From Asaia bogorensis (GTDB taxonomy: Bacteria; Pseudomonadota; Alphaproteobacteria; Rhodospirillales; CAMCUA01), in contig CAMCUA010000004.1 of assembly GCA_945878455.1 (NCBI GenBank), positions 1-35,248 of the forward strand: a DNA stretch of 35,248 bases, given 5' to 3'. Shown here in pieces: positions 1 through 9,676 of this stretch (within the stretch, counting starts at the first letter, position 1; every line of letters starts with the position of its first letter). The position numbers and the translations under genes were made by a program. Below the pieces are notes generated by a model that did no database searches, was not told where the DNA came from, and saw nothing but the letters and a program-made list of their open reading frames with translations.

Positions 1-1501
1 AGGTGCCGTCGCCCATGTTCGCGAAAATGTGCGGATCGCTGACGAATGGCGCGCGGCCGATCCAATTGGCGCCCTCGGCGCCCATATGGGTGAAGGTAGC
101 CGTACTGCGGTCCATCCACAGAGCCATCGTCGAACAACCGATGCCGGCAATCGCCTGCGAGCCTTCTGGCACCGTGGTCGAGGTATTGTGCGGGCAGCCG
201 GCACAGAAGTAGGGAAGGCGCTTGATATCGGGACCATGGGCAGCGGCGCCACGCTCGCGCAGCCGGTCGGCACGCGCTGAAAAGCTATCGACACCGAAAC
301 CTTGCAGCCGGCCGGCGATAGCCAGCGCGACATCGCGCGGCGACAATTCCGCCGTCGAGGACAACAGCCGACCCCCCTGTAGATCGGTCTTGCCGACGAC
401 GCGGGGCCGCCGGTCGGCCGGCAAGTGATAGAGCTGTTCCTTGATTTGGTTTTCCAGCAGGGCGCGCTTTTCCTCGACGACGAACAACTCATCGACACCA
501 TCGGCGAAGCGGCGGATACCTTCGGGCTCCAGTGGCCAGGGAACCCCGACTTTGTAAACCGAAAGTCCGATGGTCTCGGCTGTTGGTCGATCGATGCCGA
601 GGTCGGCCAAAGCCTGCATGACGTCGACAAATGCCTTGCCGGTGCTGACGATGCCCAGGCGCGCCCCTGCCCGGCCCAGGGCCCGGCGGTCGATACCGTT
701 GGCACGAATGAAAGCGCGAGCGGCGGGCAGCTTGAAATGATGCAACCGCTCTTCCGGGGTGCGGAAATCCTCCGGCCAGCGGATGTTGAGGCCGCCGGGC
801 GGTAGTTCCACGTCGTCGGGAAGCGCAATCGGCACGCGCCCGGGTCCAACCTGTACGGTGGCGGTGCTGTCGACCGTATCGGCCACCACCTTCAGCGATG
901 TCCAGCATCCGGAGAAGCGTGACATCGCCCAGGCATAGAGGCCGAAATCCAGCACGTCCTGTACACCGGCCGGATTGAAGATCGGTATCTGCGCGTCCAG
1001 CATGGCGAATTCGCTGGCGCTCGGGATGGTCGAGGACTGGCAACCGGGGTCGTCGCCGAAGACCAGCAGAACACCGCCGCGCGCCGCGGTGCCAGCCATA
1101 TTGCCGTGGCGAAAGGCATCACCCGAGCGGTCGACGCCGGGCCCCTTGCCATACCACATGGCGAAGACGCCATCGTAACGGGCGCCGGGGAACAGGTTGG
1201 TCTGCTGCGTACCCCAAACAGCCGTTGCCGCCAACTCTTCATTGACCGCGGGATGCAGGCGCACGTGATGGTCATTGAGGAATTTCGCCGCACGGCCCAT
1301 TGCCCGGTCGAGCCCGCCCAAGGGTGAGCCGCGGTAACCGGTGACGTAACCCGCTGTATTTAGCCCGGCCGCCAGGTCGCGCTGGCGTTGCGCCATGGTC
1401 AGACGGACCAGCGCCTGCGTGCCGGTCATCAACACGCGGCCCTGGCCGAGTGCGTACTTGTCGTCGAGGGTGACGTTGTTCAGCCCGGCTGCCTCGGTCA
1501 T
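1..1501 (-). CDS. indolepyruvate ferredoxin oxidoreductase family protein (3'-truncated by window edge)
   Basis: Manual minus-strand translation from ~1501 is open to position 1 (absent from the ORF table because no stop lies in the window): MTEAAGLNNVTLDDKYALGQGRVLMTGTQALVRLTMAQRQRDLAAGLNTAGYVTGYRGSPLGGLDRAM... and ...YFCAGCPHNTSTTVPEGSQAIAGIGCSSMALWMDRSTATFTHMGAEGANWIGRAPFVSDPHIFANMGDGT, typical of the fused alpha/beta IOR family. Start could be GTG at 1510. Confidence 0.9.
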   Translation of the reverse strand, partial: MTEAAGLNNVTLDDKYALGQGRVLMTGTQALVRLTMAQRQRDLAAGLNTAGYVTGYRGSPLGGLDRAMGRAAKFLNDHHVRLHPAVNEELAATAVWGTQQTNLFPGARYDGVFAMWYGKGPGVDRSGDAFRHGNMAGTAARGGVLLVFGDDPGCQSSTIPSASEFAMLDAQIPIFNPAGVQDVLDFGLYAWAMSRFSGCWTSLKVVADTVDSTATVQVGPGRVPIALPDDVELPPGGLNIRWPEDFRTPEERLHHFKLPAARAFIRANGIDRRALGRAGARLGIVSTGKAFVDVMQALADLGIDRPTAETIGLSVYKVGVPWPLEPEGIRRFADGVDELFVVEEKRALLENQIKEQLYHLPADRRPRVVGKTDLQGGRLLSSTAELSPRDVALAIAGRLQGFGVDSFSARADRLRERGAAAHGPDIKRLPYFCAGCPHNTSTTVPEGSQAIAGIGCSTMALWMDRSTATFTHMGAEGANWIGRAPFVSDPHIFANMGDGT

Positions 1502-1670
1502 GGTCGTCACCAACGCCTTGTCCTCCCCCTTCCCGCCGGATGACCCGAGCACGAACGCGCCAGCCCGGCCGCCTGATGGGGATGGCCTTCACGCACAGCG
1601 TAGTCACCGGCGGTCCCGGCAGCAACAGGAAGTGCCGGACCAGTAGATGGCTCCTGCATGTGGTTGCCGA

Positions 1671-2684
1671 TCAGTCGGGCTCGGTCATGCGCAGGATATC
1701 CAATTCCGTTTCCGGCACGGCATGGCCGATCAAGGCCAGTTCTAGAGACGGCTGGCCACCGGCATGGCGATCCGCCTGCTGGGCGGCAATAATGGCCCAG
1801 CGGACATGGGCCATCACTTCCCAATAAGCGACCGCCCCCGGGTCGACCCGGCGGCCCGAGGCGGCCTCGTAGGCCGCCATGAAATCCTCGCGCCGGCCGA
1901 TGCCGCCGGCTTCCAGATCGTCGCGGCCAGACCGCCAGCACCGTGCGCAGAACCAACCGATATCAGCGAGCGGATCGCCCCAGCCGGCGAATTCCCAATC
2001 CAGAATGGCAGTCAGCCCGTCTTGGTCGACGAGGAAGTTGCCGGTTCGGAAGTCGTTGTGGCAGAGCACGACCCCCGAGGCCGGCGGCGGCGGGGCATGG
2101 ATGCCCAACCAGCGCAGGCCCCATTCCAAACCCGGATAGGGCCATGGCAGTTCGTCGAGAAAACCGCGATAGCGGGCAACCCAGTATTGGGCCGGGCTGG
2201 GCGTGGGCTCCGGCAGAAACTCCAATCCGGCGACGGCCGGCCGGATCGCATGGATGCGCGCCAACTCACCGGCCAGACGGCGTAGCAACGCGGTGCGGTC
2301 GGGGGCCAGTTGCCGATCCTTGACGATGCGGAATCGGTCTGCCGTCCCGGCCCGTCGGCGCATGATGAAGAAGGGTTTGCCGATGACCCGGTCATCGAGG
2401 CCCAACCACAAGGGCTCAGGCACCGTCACCCCCGCAGCATGGGCGGCGTGCAAGATCGCGAATTCCTGGCCCCGGTTGTGACTTTCCGCCACTGTTGTGG
2501 GGGCATTCGTGCGCAGCACGGCATCGAGCGCACCGGCATGGGGCCCACCGCTGACATCGGCGAGCAGCCGCCAGTTCTCCTGAATGGCGCCACCCGCAAG
2601 GGGTTCGAAGGCGTGGATGTCGACGCCCACAGCCCCGGCCGCTTGCGCCAAGAAGGCTTCCAAGGCCCGTTTATGCTGTTGCAT
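1671..2684 (-). CDS. phosphotransferase family protein (APH / ACAD10-11-like kinase domain)
   Basis: ORF with VVLCHNDFRTGNFLVDQDGLTAILDWEFAGWGDPLADIGWF (Brenner HxDxxxxN and DxD-type motifs). Confidence 0.9.
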   Translation of the reverse strand: MQQHKRALEAFLAQAAGAVGVDIHAFEPLAGGAIQENWRLLADVSGGPHAGALDAVLRTNAPTTVAESHNRGQEFAILHAAHAAGVTVPEPLWLGLDDRVIGKPFFIMRRRAGTADRFRIVKDRQLAPDRTALLRRLAGELARIHAIRPAVAGLEFLPEPTPSPAQYWVARYRGFLDELPWPYPGLEWGLRWLGIHAPPPPASGVVLCHNDFRTGNFLVDQDGLTAILDWEFAGWGDPLADIGWFCARCWRSGRDDLEAGGIGRREDFMAAYEAASGRRVDPGAVAYWEVMAHVRWAIIAAQQADRHAGGQPSLELALIGHAVPETELDILRMTEPD

Positions 2685-2693
2685 GGCCGGAGG

Positions 2694-3704
2694 TTACCGG
2701 GGCCCTCCCGCCCGCTTGAACTTCTGCAGCGACCGCACTTCCAGCGGCGCGAAGCGCGCGGTGGCACCGGCTGTTTTCACCACCTCGCCGCAATAGAGAT
2801 CGCCCTTGGAATCCACCCAAATACCATGCGGTGCGATGAAGTTTCCGGGCATCAGCGGATCGGGTCCGCCGAAGCGCGAGATGACCTTGCCGTCGGGATC
2901 GCAAATCGTCACGCGGGCGATGGGATCGTGACCCATGGGTGGGTGATCGCAGAAATTATAATGGATACGGGCCGGGCCGGAAGGCAGCATCCAGCCCAGT
3001 TCGGCGATGTAGATATTATCCTGATCGTCGATGAAGATGTCGCAAGGCCGGTTGACCCAGTCCCAGGCCTGCAGGAAGGTGCCGTCCTTGCGGAAGATCT
3101 GCACCCGCGAATTCTCACGATCCGCCACATAGATGCGGTTGGCGCTGTCCACCGCGATGGCATGGGGCAGGTTGAACTCCCCCGGTCCGTTGCCGGGCTG
3201 TCCCCAGGACGTGATCAATTTGCCGTCCGCCGAATAGCGATGCACGCGGGCGTTGCCGTAGCCGTCGGCGATGAACAGATCGCCGTTTTCGCCGATGGCG
3301 ACGTTGGTCACTTTGTTGAAGGGACCGCCACCCCACAACACGGGGGATTCGTTTTCCTTGAAGCCGGTATTGGCCGCGACCCCGGGCTTGCCGAGCATCG
3401 ATTGCATATTGCCTTGGGTATCGAAGATGCGAACCGTGTGATCGAAATGGTCCGCCAGATAGAGCCGGTCGTTCTTGTCGATGAAGATGCCGTGGGGGTT
3501 GGCGAAGACGCCTTCTCCCCAGGCGTTGAGGAACTTGCCTTCCTTGTCGAAGACGATAATCGGATGGGCGCCGCGGTTGAAGACGTAGACCCGATCCTGG
3601 GAATCGACGGCGACACCGGCGACCTCGACAAACGACCAACCTTCGGGCAGCCGCTCCCAACCCTGGATGACTTCGTAAGCGAGCTTGTGCGGTCCAACGG
3701 TCAT
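2694..3704 (-). CDS. NHL/6-bladed beta-propeller repeat protein (peptidyl-alpha-hydroxyglycine alpha-amidating lyase-like)
   Basis: Repeated NHL-type blades (FANPHGIFIDKNDRLYLADHFDHTVRIFD; FNLPHAIAVDSANRIYVADRENSRVQIF; FIAPHGIWVDSKGDLYCGEV). Confidence 0.85.
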   Translation of the reverse strand: MTVGPHKLAYEVIQGWERLPEGWSFVEVAGVAVDSQDRVYVFNRGAHPIIVFDKEGKFLNAWGEGVFANPHGIFIDKNDRLYLADHFDHTVRIFDTQGNMQSMLGKPGVAANTGFKENESPVLWGGGPFNKVTNVAIGENGDLFIADGYGNARVHRYSADGKLITSWGQPGNGPGEFNLPHAIAVDSANRIYVADRENSRVQIFRKDGTFLQAWDWVNRPCDIFIDDQDNIYIAELGWMLPSGPARIHYNFCDHPPMGHDPIARVTICDPDGKVISRFGGPDPLMPGNFIAPHGIWVDSKGDLYCGEVVKTAGATARFAPLEVRSLQKFKRAGGPR

Positions 3705-3839
3705 GTGGCGAACTTCCCTGTTCCAGGACTTCCGTGCAGCGCCGCTTGCGGACGCGATGCCTTGGCTGATTGGCGTCAGGCCATCGGAAGCAGCAGCCGC
3801 GAACGGCCACCGCCCCCGATATTATCGAAACCGACCCAC

Positions 3840-5381
3840 CTACTTGAAGGCCATGTCCGCCAGGTGGATTTCACTATTGGTCGAAATGTTGGGCACATAC
3901 TTGATGCGCTTGTCGACACGGGCATAGCCCACCATGTGGTACATGAAGATGTCGGCAACGACGTCTTCATAGACCATGCGGAAGGCTTCCCGCCAGGCAA
4001 CGACCCGCTCCTGACCGGTCAGGCCGGTGGCCTTGGCAATCTGCTTGTCGAGGTCTTCGTTGCACATGCCCGACGAGTTGCCGTTGCAAGTATAGCGGCT
4101 GAACATCGAAAACACGGGATCGCCGGCATTGTTGTCGTGCTGATGCAACAGAACCTGCGCGCCGCGCCCTTCCAGCATCGGCCGGTTGGCATGCCGCGAC
4201 CATTCAGTGCTTTCCATCATTTTCAGATCGGCGTTGAAGCCGACAGCCTTCCAATAGTTGAGAAAGGCTTCACCGACTTCCTGGGTATTGGGATAGTAGC
4301 CGATGCGGCCAAGGATGGTGATCTTGGTATCGACCGGCACGCCATCGGCCTTGGCCGCGGCGATCAGATTCCTGGCCTCGGCCTGATCGAAGGGCCGTAC
4401 CCTTTTGTCGAGTTCATGGTTGTGGCCGCCGATGGCGGGACCGACGACCTGCGTCGCGTGAATCACGTCCTTCGACAGGACGGACCCCCGCAAGGCTTCG
4501 CGATCGATGGCGAGGTTGAGCGCCAGACGGATCCGCCGGTCGTTCAGCGGCGGGATCGTATGGTCGATGCGCCCATAGGTGGTTTCCGAATTGGGATAGC
4601 TGTAATCGAGCGTTGGGTTCCTGGCGTCCTGGGCGCCGATATCAGGGGCTAGATCGGCCTCGCCGATCTCGACCATGGCAGCACGCACGGACGACTCGGC
4701 CCGCCAGACGTAGCGGGCGACCTCGACTTCCGGCTTGGCACCCCAATACTTGTCGTTGCGCCGGAGAATACCCTCCTGACCCGGCGTAAAGCGCTCGAGG
4801 ACATAGGGGCCGGTACCGACCGGGGTCCATACCAGCTTGTCGGTCTGCGTGTTGGGCGACGATAGGGTGACCACACCCATGCGCGTGGCCAGGATCGGAT
4901 CGGCCTTGTTGGCGACGATATCGATGGTGAAGTCATCGACCGGCACGCCCTTGATCTGCAGGTCGCCGAACCGCTTGGTACGCACCTCGCAGGGAAGTTC
5001 CTTGTTGTCCATGATGCGCGAGATCGATTTCGCCACACTTTCAGCATTGAACGGAACGCCATCGGTGAAGGTCACGCCTTGGCGAAGCTTGAACCGCCAC
5101 GTGGTGTCGTTGACCTTTTCCCACGATGTCGCCAAACGCGGTTTGACCGATCCGTCCTTGGCGTCGATTTCCGTCAGCGTTTCGACGATGTTCTGTTTGA
5201 CCACACGTCCGGTCACCGAACGGGTCGACATGCAGCCGTCGAGGCTGTCGGGTTCGGCCGACAGAACAATGGTGACATTTTTCTGCGCCGCCGCCTGGCC
5301 AGGCAGGAAAAGTCCCAAACCCAACAGAACAGCAACGGAGGTCGCAAGCTTTTCGCAAATACCTACCCGGTCACGTGTCAT
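3840..5381 (-). CDS. ABC transporter substrate-binding protein, family 5 (peptide/nickel type)
   Basis: N-terminal signal peptide (LATSVAVLLGLGLFLPGQAAA) followed by VTIVLSAEPDSLDGC...NIVETLTEIDAKDGSVKPRLATSWEKVNDTTWRFKLRQGVTFTDGVPFNAESV, typical SBP_bac_5. Confidence 0.92.
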   Translation of the reverse strand: MTRDRVGICEKLATSVAVLLGLGLFLPGQAAAQKNVTIVLSAEPDSLDGCMSTRSVTGRVVKQNIVETLTEIDAKDGSVKPRLATSWEKVNDTTWRFKLRQGVTFTDGVPFNAESVAKSISRIMDNKELPCEVRTKRFGDLQIKGVPVDDFTIDIVANKADPILATRMGVVTLSSPNTQTDKLVWTPVGTGPYVLERFTPGQEGILRRNDKYWGAKPEVEVARYVWRAESSVRAAMVEIGEADLAPDIGAQDARNPTLDYSYPNSETTYGRIDHTIPPLNDRRIRLALNLAIDREALRGSVLSKDVIHATQVVGPAIGGHNHELDKRVRPFDQAEARNLIAAAKADGVPVDTKITILGRIGYYPNTQEVGEAFLNYWKAVGFNADLKMMESTEWSRHANRPMLEGRGAQVLLHQHDNNAGDPVFSMFSRYTCNGNSSGMCNEDLDKQIAKATGLTGQERVVAWREAFRMVYEDVVADIFMYHMVGYARVDKRIKYVPNISTNSEIHLADMAFK

Positions 5382-5610
5382 GATTTTTTTCTCCCTGCTT
5401 CGATCCCAGCCCGCTTATTGTTGTTTACCGTTCGCCCGGGAACCTGGGATACGCTGCCGATAGGCCGTTGGCGATGGGAAGCCGGCGGCCGTCCGGCGGT
5501 TATCATGTATCCTTCGGTTGAGCCGAGTCAAAGAAAAGGTCCCGGCGCTACCAGCGGCTCGGACGATGGCGGCAGGAATACAGGAACAGTCATCGAAGGA
5601 GGGACCGGAC

Positions 5611-6465
5611 ATGCAAATCAACGATCCATCAAACGCCCAAGATTTTCATAAGCTTGTCGACGATCATCGGCCGGGCAACCGCAAGGCTGCCTTGCTGCTG
5701 ACCGGCAAGGAAGACTCGCCGGCGAACTACCGTCTGGCCCTCAGCGAGGGCGGCACCGCGGATTGGACCGCGCCCCGACATCGCCACGTCTTCGAACAGT
5801 TCCGCTATATCCTGTCCGGCGACTATGTCATCGGCAAAGACGATGTCCTGCCCGCCGGCTGGGCCGCATACTTTCCAGAATCCGTCTATTACGGGCCGCA
5901 GATCAAGAAAACTAACATGACGATGATCATCTTGCAGTTCGGGGGCCCCAACGGCTTGGGCTACTGGAGCGCCCAGCAGTTCAGCCAAGCCAGCGCCAGA
6001 TTGGAAGCCAAGGGCAACGGCAAATTCGACAACGGTATCTATACCTGGACCGATGCCGAAGGGCGACGTCACAATCAGGACGCTGTCGAAGCGGTCGAAC
6101 AGGAAATGCGCGGCAACAAGATCGTCTATCCGCCGGCCCGTTATAACGACGTCATTCGGATGAACCCGGCGAGCTTCAACTGGGTGAAGGACGCCGACAG
6201 TCCCGGCGTGGCGCGCAAGCATCTCGGCACCTTCACCGAGCGCGACGTGCGCTTCGGCTTCGTCCGCCTGGAGAAGGGCGCGACGCTGCAATTCGGCACC
6301 GAGAATGCACCCGAAGCGCTGGTCCTGATGGACGGCACGATGACGCATGACAACAGCAGCTACGGTCGCTATTGCGCCTTCGGCACGGAAGCAGAGGAAT
6401 CCCCCGTGGCGCTGACCGCGGTCGAGCCCAGCGAACTGCTTTATATGAAGATGCCGACCTATTGA
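5611..6465 (+). CDS. cupin-fold family protein
   Basis: Start MQINDPSNAQDFHK preceded by a GAAGGAGGG Shine-Dalgarno; cupin-like RHRHVFEQFRYILSGDYVIGKDDVLPAGWAAYFPESVYYGPQ. Confidence 0.75.
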   Translation: MQINDPSNAQDFHKLVDDHRPGNRKAALLLTGKEDSPANYRLALSEGGTADWTAPRHRHVFEQFRYILSGDYVIGKDDVLPAGWAAYFPESVYYGPQIKKTNMTMIILQFGGPNGLGYWSAQQFSQASARLEAKGNGKFDNGIYTWTDAEGRRHNQDAVEAVEQEMRGNKIVYPPARYNDVIRMNPASFNWVKDADSPGVARKHLGTFTERDVRFGFVRLEKGATLQFGTENAPEALVLMDGTMTHDNSSYGRYCAFGTEAEESPVALTAVEPSELLYMKMPTY

Positions 6466-6551
6466 AGGTGCACGCTCGATAGATATACAGGCGGCGCGGC
6501 TGCCGAAGGGCGGTCGTCCCGCCGCCGATGCACTCGGATGAAAGGGCTGTC

Positions 6552-7751
6552 ATGGATTTCACGCTGCCGCCCGCGCTCGATGCGCTGCGCCTGCGCATCC
6601 GCCAGTTTGTCGAGGAACGGGTCATTCCGCTCGAAGCCGACCGCGCCAATCTCGACGCGCACGAGATGATTCGCGAAGACCTGCTCGCCGGCCTGCGCCG
6701 CGACGCCCGCGCCGCCGGCCTTTGGGCCCTGTCCATGCCGCCAACCCGTGGCGGGCATGGGCTCGGCATGGTCGGCCTTGCCGCCTGCTACGAAGAGATG
6801 GGGCAATGCCCGTTCGGCGCGGTGGTCTTCAACGCCGCGGCTCCCGACGACGGCACCATGATGCTGTTGAATAAAATTCTCGACGAGCCGGCCAAGGATC
6901 GCTGGTTGCAGCCGGTCATCGACGGCGTCAAGCGTACCGCGCTCGCCATGACCGAACCGATGCCAGGTGCCGGCTCCGATCCTTCGGCCATGCTGACCAC
7001 CGCCACCCGCGACGGCGGCGACTGGGTGATCCGCGGCCGCAAGTGGTTCACCACCGGGGCGGAAGGGGCCGCTACCTGTATCGTGATCGCCCGCACCTCC
7101 GACGATACGCGCCGCGGTCTTACGGCATTCTTGTTCGATGCCGCCTCGCCGGGTTGGCGGATCGAGCGGCGCATTCCGATCATGGGGCCGGAAGAACATG
7201 GCGGCCACTGCGAGTTGAGTTTCGATGGCCTGCGGATTCCCGACGAGCAACGGCTGCTCAACGTCGGCGACGGACTCAAGGTCACCCAAATCCGCCTCGG
7301 ACCCGCCCGCCTTACCCATTGCATGCGCTGGTTGGGCATGGCCCGCCGGGCGCTAGCCATCGCCCATGCCTATGTCGCCGAACGCAAAAGCTTTGGCGTG
7401 ACGCTCGCCGACCGAGAAGGCGTGCAATGGATGCTGGGCGAGGCCGCCGCCGACATTCAGATCGGCCGCCTGTTGGTCATGCACGCGGCCTGGAAGCTCG
7501 ACCAGGGCGACTTCGCGCGTAAGGAACTGTCGATTGCCAAGAACCACGTCGCCGATTGCCTACATCGGGCCATCGACACATCCATCCAGCTGTGCGGGGC
7601 GCGCGGCTACTCCAAGGATACCATGCTCGAATGGATGTACCGCTATGCCCGCCAAGCACGCCTGGTCGACGGCGCCTCGGAAGTCCACAAGATGGTCCTC
7701 GCCCGGTCCCTGATGGCGGAAGGCGATGGCTTCTGGAAGTGGGGGGCATAA
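6552..7751 (+). CDS. acyl-CoA dehydrogenase family protein
   Basis: MDFTLPPALDALRLRIRQFVEERVIPLEAD...ALAMTEPMPGAGSDPSAM...GRKWFTTGAEGA...LCGARGYSKDTMLEWMYRYARQARLVDGASEVHKMVLAR. Confidence 0.95.
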   Translation: MDFTLPPALDALRLRIRQFVEERVIPLEADRANLDAHEMIREDLLAGLRRDARAAGLWALSMPPTRGGHGLGMVGLAACYEEMGQCPFGAVVFNAAAPDDGTMMLLNKILDEPAKDRWLQPVIDGVKRTALAMTEPMPGAGSDPSAMLTTATRDGGDWVIRGRKWFTTGAEGAATCIVIARTSDDTRRGLTAFLFDAASPGWRIERRIPIMGPEEHGGHCELSFDGLRIPDEQRLLNVGDGLKVTQIRLGPARLTHCMRWLGMARRALAIAHAYVAERKSFGVTLADREGVQWMLGEAAADIQIGRLLVMHAAWKLDQGDFARKELSIAKNHVADCLHRAIDTSIQLCGARGYSKDTMLEWMYRYARQARLVDGASEVHKMVLARSLMAEGDGFWKWGA

Positions 7752-7796
7752 GCCCCACCGGGGGCTACCCCGTGCAACGCCTTCAGCATCCCACCG

Positions 7797-8909
7797 TCAC
7801 TTGGGCGCGCGGCGTTGAATGAAGGCAGCGGCGATCGGCTTTTCGAAGAAGTGCCACGACAGGCTAGCCAGCGCGAAGGACATCGCCGTGGCGATGAGGG
7901 CTGCTGGATAATGTGCCGCGCCCCACCATTTGACGAGGTGCCAAAGGAAGGGGTGAACAATGTAAAGCCCATAGCTGACCACGCCGGTATAAATCAGCGG
8001 CTGCCATTGCAGAATAGCCCGCCCGATGCCGCCAAAGCCGCGCATGGCGCCGATGACCAGCCAAGCGAAGGCCAGCGACAGCGACAGCTCGCAGAAGGTG
8101 CCGGCCACCGTGCCGTAGAGGAACTGCGTTCCCACCCCACCGAACAGGAACAATAGAATCCCCAGCCAGCCGGTGCCCGGACGCGTCATGCGCGCCAATA
8201 CATCGTCTCTCCGGCCGTAGCGTAGCAGCGCGATGAGGGCACCGAGGCCGATAGCATCGAGATTGGAGAAGGGCGAAGCGAAGTACCAATACATGTTCAC
8301 CACATCGAGCACGATGGCCATGCGTGCGCCAAGGGCGAGCGCCATCAGCACAAAGCAGGCCGGGATCAACGCGCGGCGCGGCGCAATAAGCACGAAAAAC
8401 GGCCACAGCAGGTAGAACTGTTCCTGGGCACCGAGGAACCAGAAATGGGCGCTGGCTGGATCGGTCTGCTCGATGCCGATATAGAGGTTGGTGGCGAACA
8501 GGAGATGCCAGGGAAGCGGCTCCCAGAAGCTCGGCTGGTTGAGCATCAAGCCGATGGCAATCGTCAAATAGTAGACCGGGATAATCCGGACGGCGCGGCC
8601 GCTGAAAAAGGCGCGGGCGGCGGCGCCGACGGACTGCTTGCCCGCGCCGACCGCATCGCGGGCGCGCAGCAAGCTGTTCGTTACCAGAAAGGCACCCATC
8701 ACGAAAAACATGCGAACGCCGATCGGGCCCCAAGCGACGTAGTGCGAGGTCCAGGGATCGAAGTGCCAGACGATCACCGCAAGGATGGCGAGCCCGCGCA
8801 CACCGTCGAGCTGCGGCATATGATTGGTGCGGCTTTCAACGTAGGCGGGCGGCTGTCCGGGGGTCGCATGGCCAGTTGACGGTGCGGCGGCACTTCTCGA
8901 ATCGCTCAT
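7797..8909 (-). CDS. acyltransferase family protein (acyltransferase 3)
   Basis: MPQLDGVRGLAILAVIVWHFDPW, multiple TM segments, GVVSYGLYIVHPFLWHL, typical OafA/YrhL-like acyltransferase 3. Confidence 0.93.
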   Translation of the reverse strand: MSDSRSAAAPSTGHATPGQPPAYVESRTNHMPQLDGVRGLAILAVIVWHFDPWTSHYVAWGPIGVRMFFVMGAFLVTNSLLRARDAVGAGKQSVGAAARAFFSGRAVRIIPVYYLTIAIGLMLNQPSFWEPLPWHLLFATNLYIGIEQTDPASAHFWFLGAQEQFYLLWPFFVLIAPRRALIPACFVLMALALGARMAIVLDVVNMYWYFASPFSNLDAIGLGALIALLRYGRRDDVLARMTRPGTGWLGILLFLFGGVGTQFLYGTVAGTFCELSLSLAFAWLVIGAMRGFGGIGRAILQWQPLIYTGVVSYGLYIVHPFLWHLVKWWGAAHYPAALIATAMSFALASLSWHFFEKPIAAAFIQRRAPK

Positions 8910-9029
8910 CGTGTTGTTTCCATCCGCACTATGTCCGCATAGGGCCGATGGCCCCGCCCAGCTTCAACATGATGGATTCTGTCGGGATCGAACCGCCGGT
9001 GAGGTCGAGGTTGCGACGCGGCGGTCAAC

Positions 9030-9064
9030 GGGCCGGCTGGCGACTACCCAGCCGGCCCCTTTTT
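9030..9064 (+). terminator. intrinsic terminator, plus-strand orientation
   Basis: 11-bp perfect stem GGGCCGGCTGG / CCAGCCGGCCC (9030-9040 / 9048-9058), loop CGACTAC, followed by CTTTTT on the plus strand; no plus-strand CDS upstream. Confidence 0.7.
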
Positions 9065-9067
9065 CCG

Positions 9068-9574
9068 TCACTTCCGATTGAGGAAATCACGCTTGCCGAT
9101 GACCACACCACAATGACGCAGAATGGTGTAAGCCACCGTGGAATGAAAATAGAATTGCGGCAGGGCGACTTGATTGACGTAATCTTGCCCCGAAAACGTC
9201 TTCGGCTGGCCGCCGACCGGGATGGTAATGTCGCGCGTTTCGCAGCCGTCGAGAGCTGCTGGTTTGATGCCTTGAACAAAGGCAATGGCCTTGCCGATAC
9301 GCGCCTTCATTTCGCCCAAGGTCTTTTCCGTATCGTCGAATTTCGGCACTTCCACGCCAGCCAGCCGCGCCACCATGCCGGTGGCAAAGACGGTCGCCAG
9401 TTGAAACTGGCGGCTTAGCGGAAACATATCGGGAGCCATCCGATAGCCGAGCAACACCGCCTGATCGATCTTGCGGGCGGTGGCGTCGGCCTCCGCCTTG
9501 TCGATGATGGCGGAAAGCGCGTTCAGGGTTTGCAGGATGCCGGGAACCGTAGCCTGATGCATGTTGATGGACAT
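9068..9574 (-). CDS. DUF1993 family protein
   Basis: MSINMHQATVPGILQTLNALSAIIDKAEADATARKIDQAVLLGYRMAPDMFPLSRQFQLATVFA...FYFHSTVAYTILRHCGVVIGKRDFL, matches remembered DUF1993 pattern. Confidence 0.88.
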   Translation of the reverse strand: MSINMHQATVPGILQTLNALSAIIDKAEADATARKIDQAVLLGYRMAPDMFPLSRQFQLATVFATGMVARLAGVEVPKFDDTEKTLGEMKARIGKAIAFVQGIKPAALDGCETRDITIPVGGQPKTFSGQDYVNQVALPQFYFHSTVAYTILRHCGVVIGKRDFLNRK

Positions 9575-9676
9575 GGCCTTAAGTCGCTTTCATTGAGGGA
9601 AGGGAAGGCGTGAATTTGCGCCCAATCCGAACCGGGATGCAAGGGGGACGCTGCACCCATGCACTCCGGTAGCGCG

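Noticed and set aside
2310-4652. 780-aa plus-strand ORF
   Set aside because: Lies antisense to three well-supported minus-strand genes (phosphotransferase, NHL protein, solute-binding protein); its sequence shows no recognisable domain and is explained by high GC third-position bias.
7752-7780. Hairpin AGCCCC-ACCG-GGGGCT after the acyl-CoA dehydrogenase
   Set aside because: Short stem with no T-tract on either strand; not enough to call a terminator.
8970-9000. T-arm-like sequence on the minus strand (CGGCGGTTCGATCCCGACAGAATCCATCA), possible tRNA 3' end
   Set aside because: T-loop TTCGATC fits, but the stem has a mismatch, the 3' end is not CCA, and no matching 5' acceptor half (GGATTCT) or anticodon arm occurs at the expected distance. 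At most a tRNA remnant.
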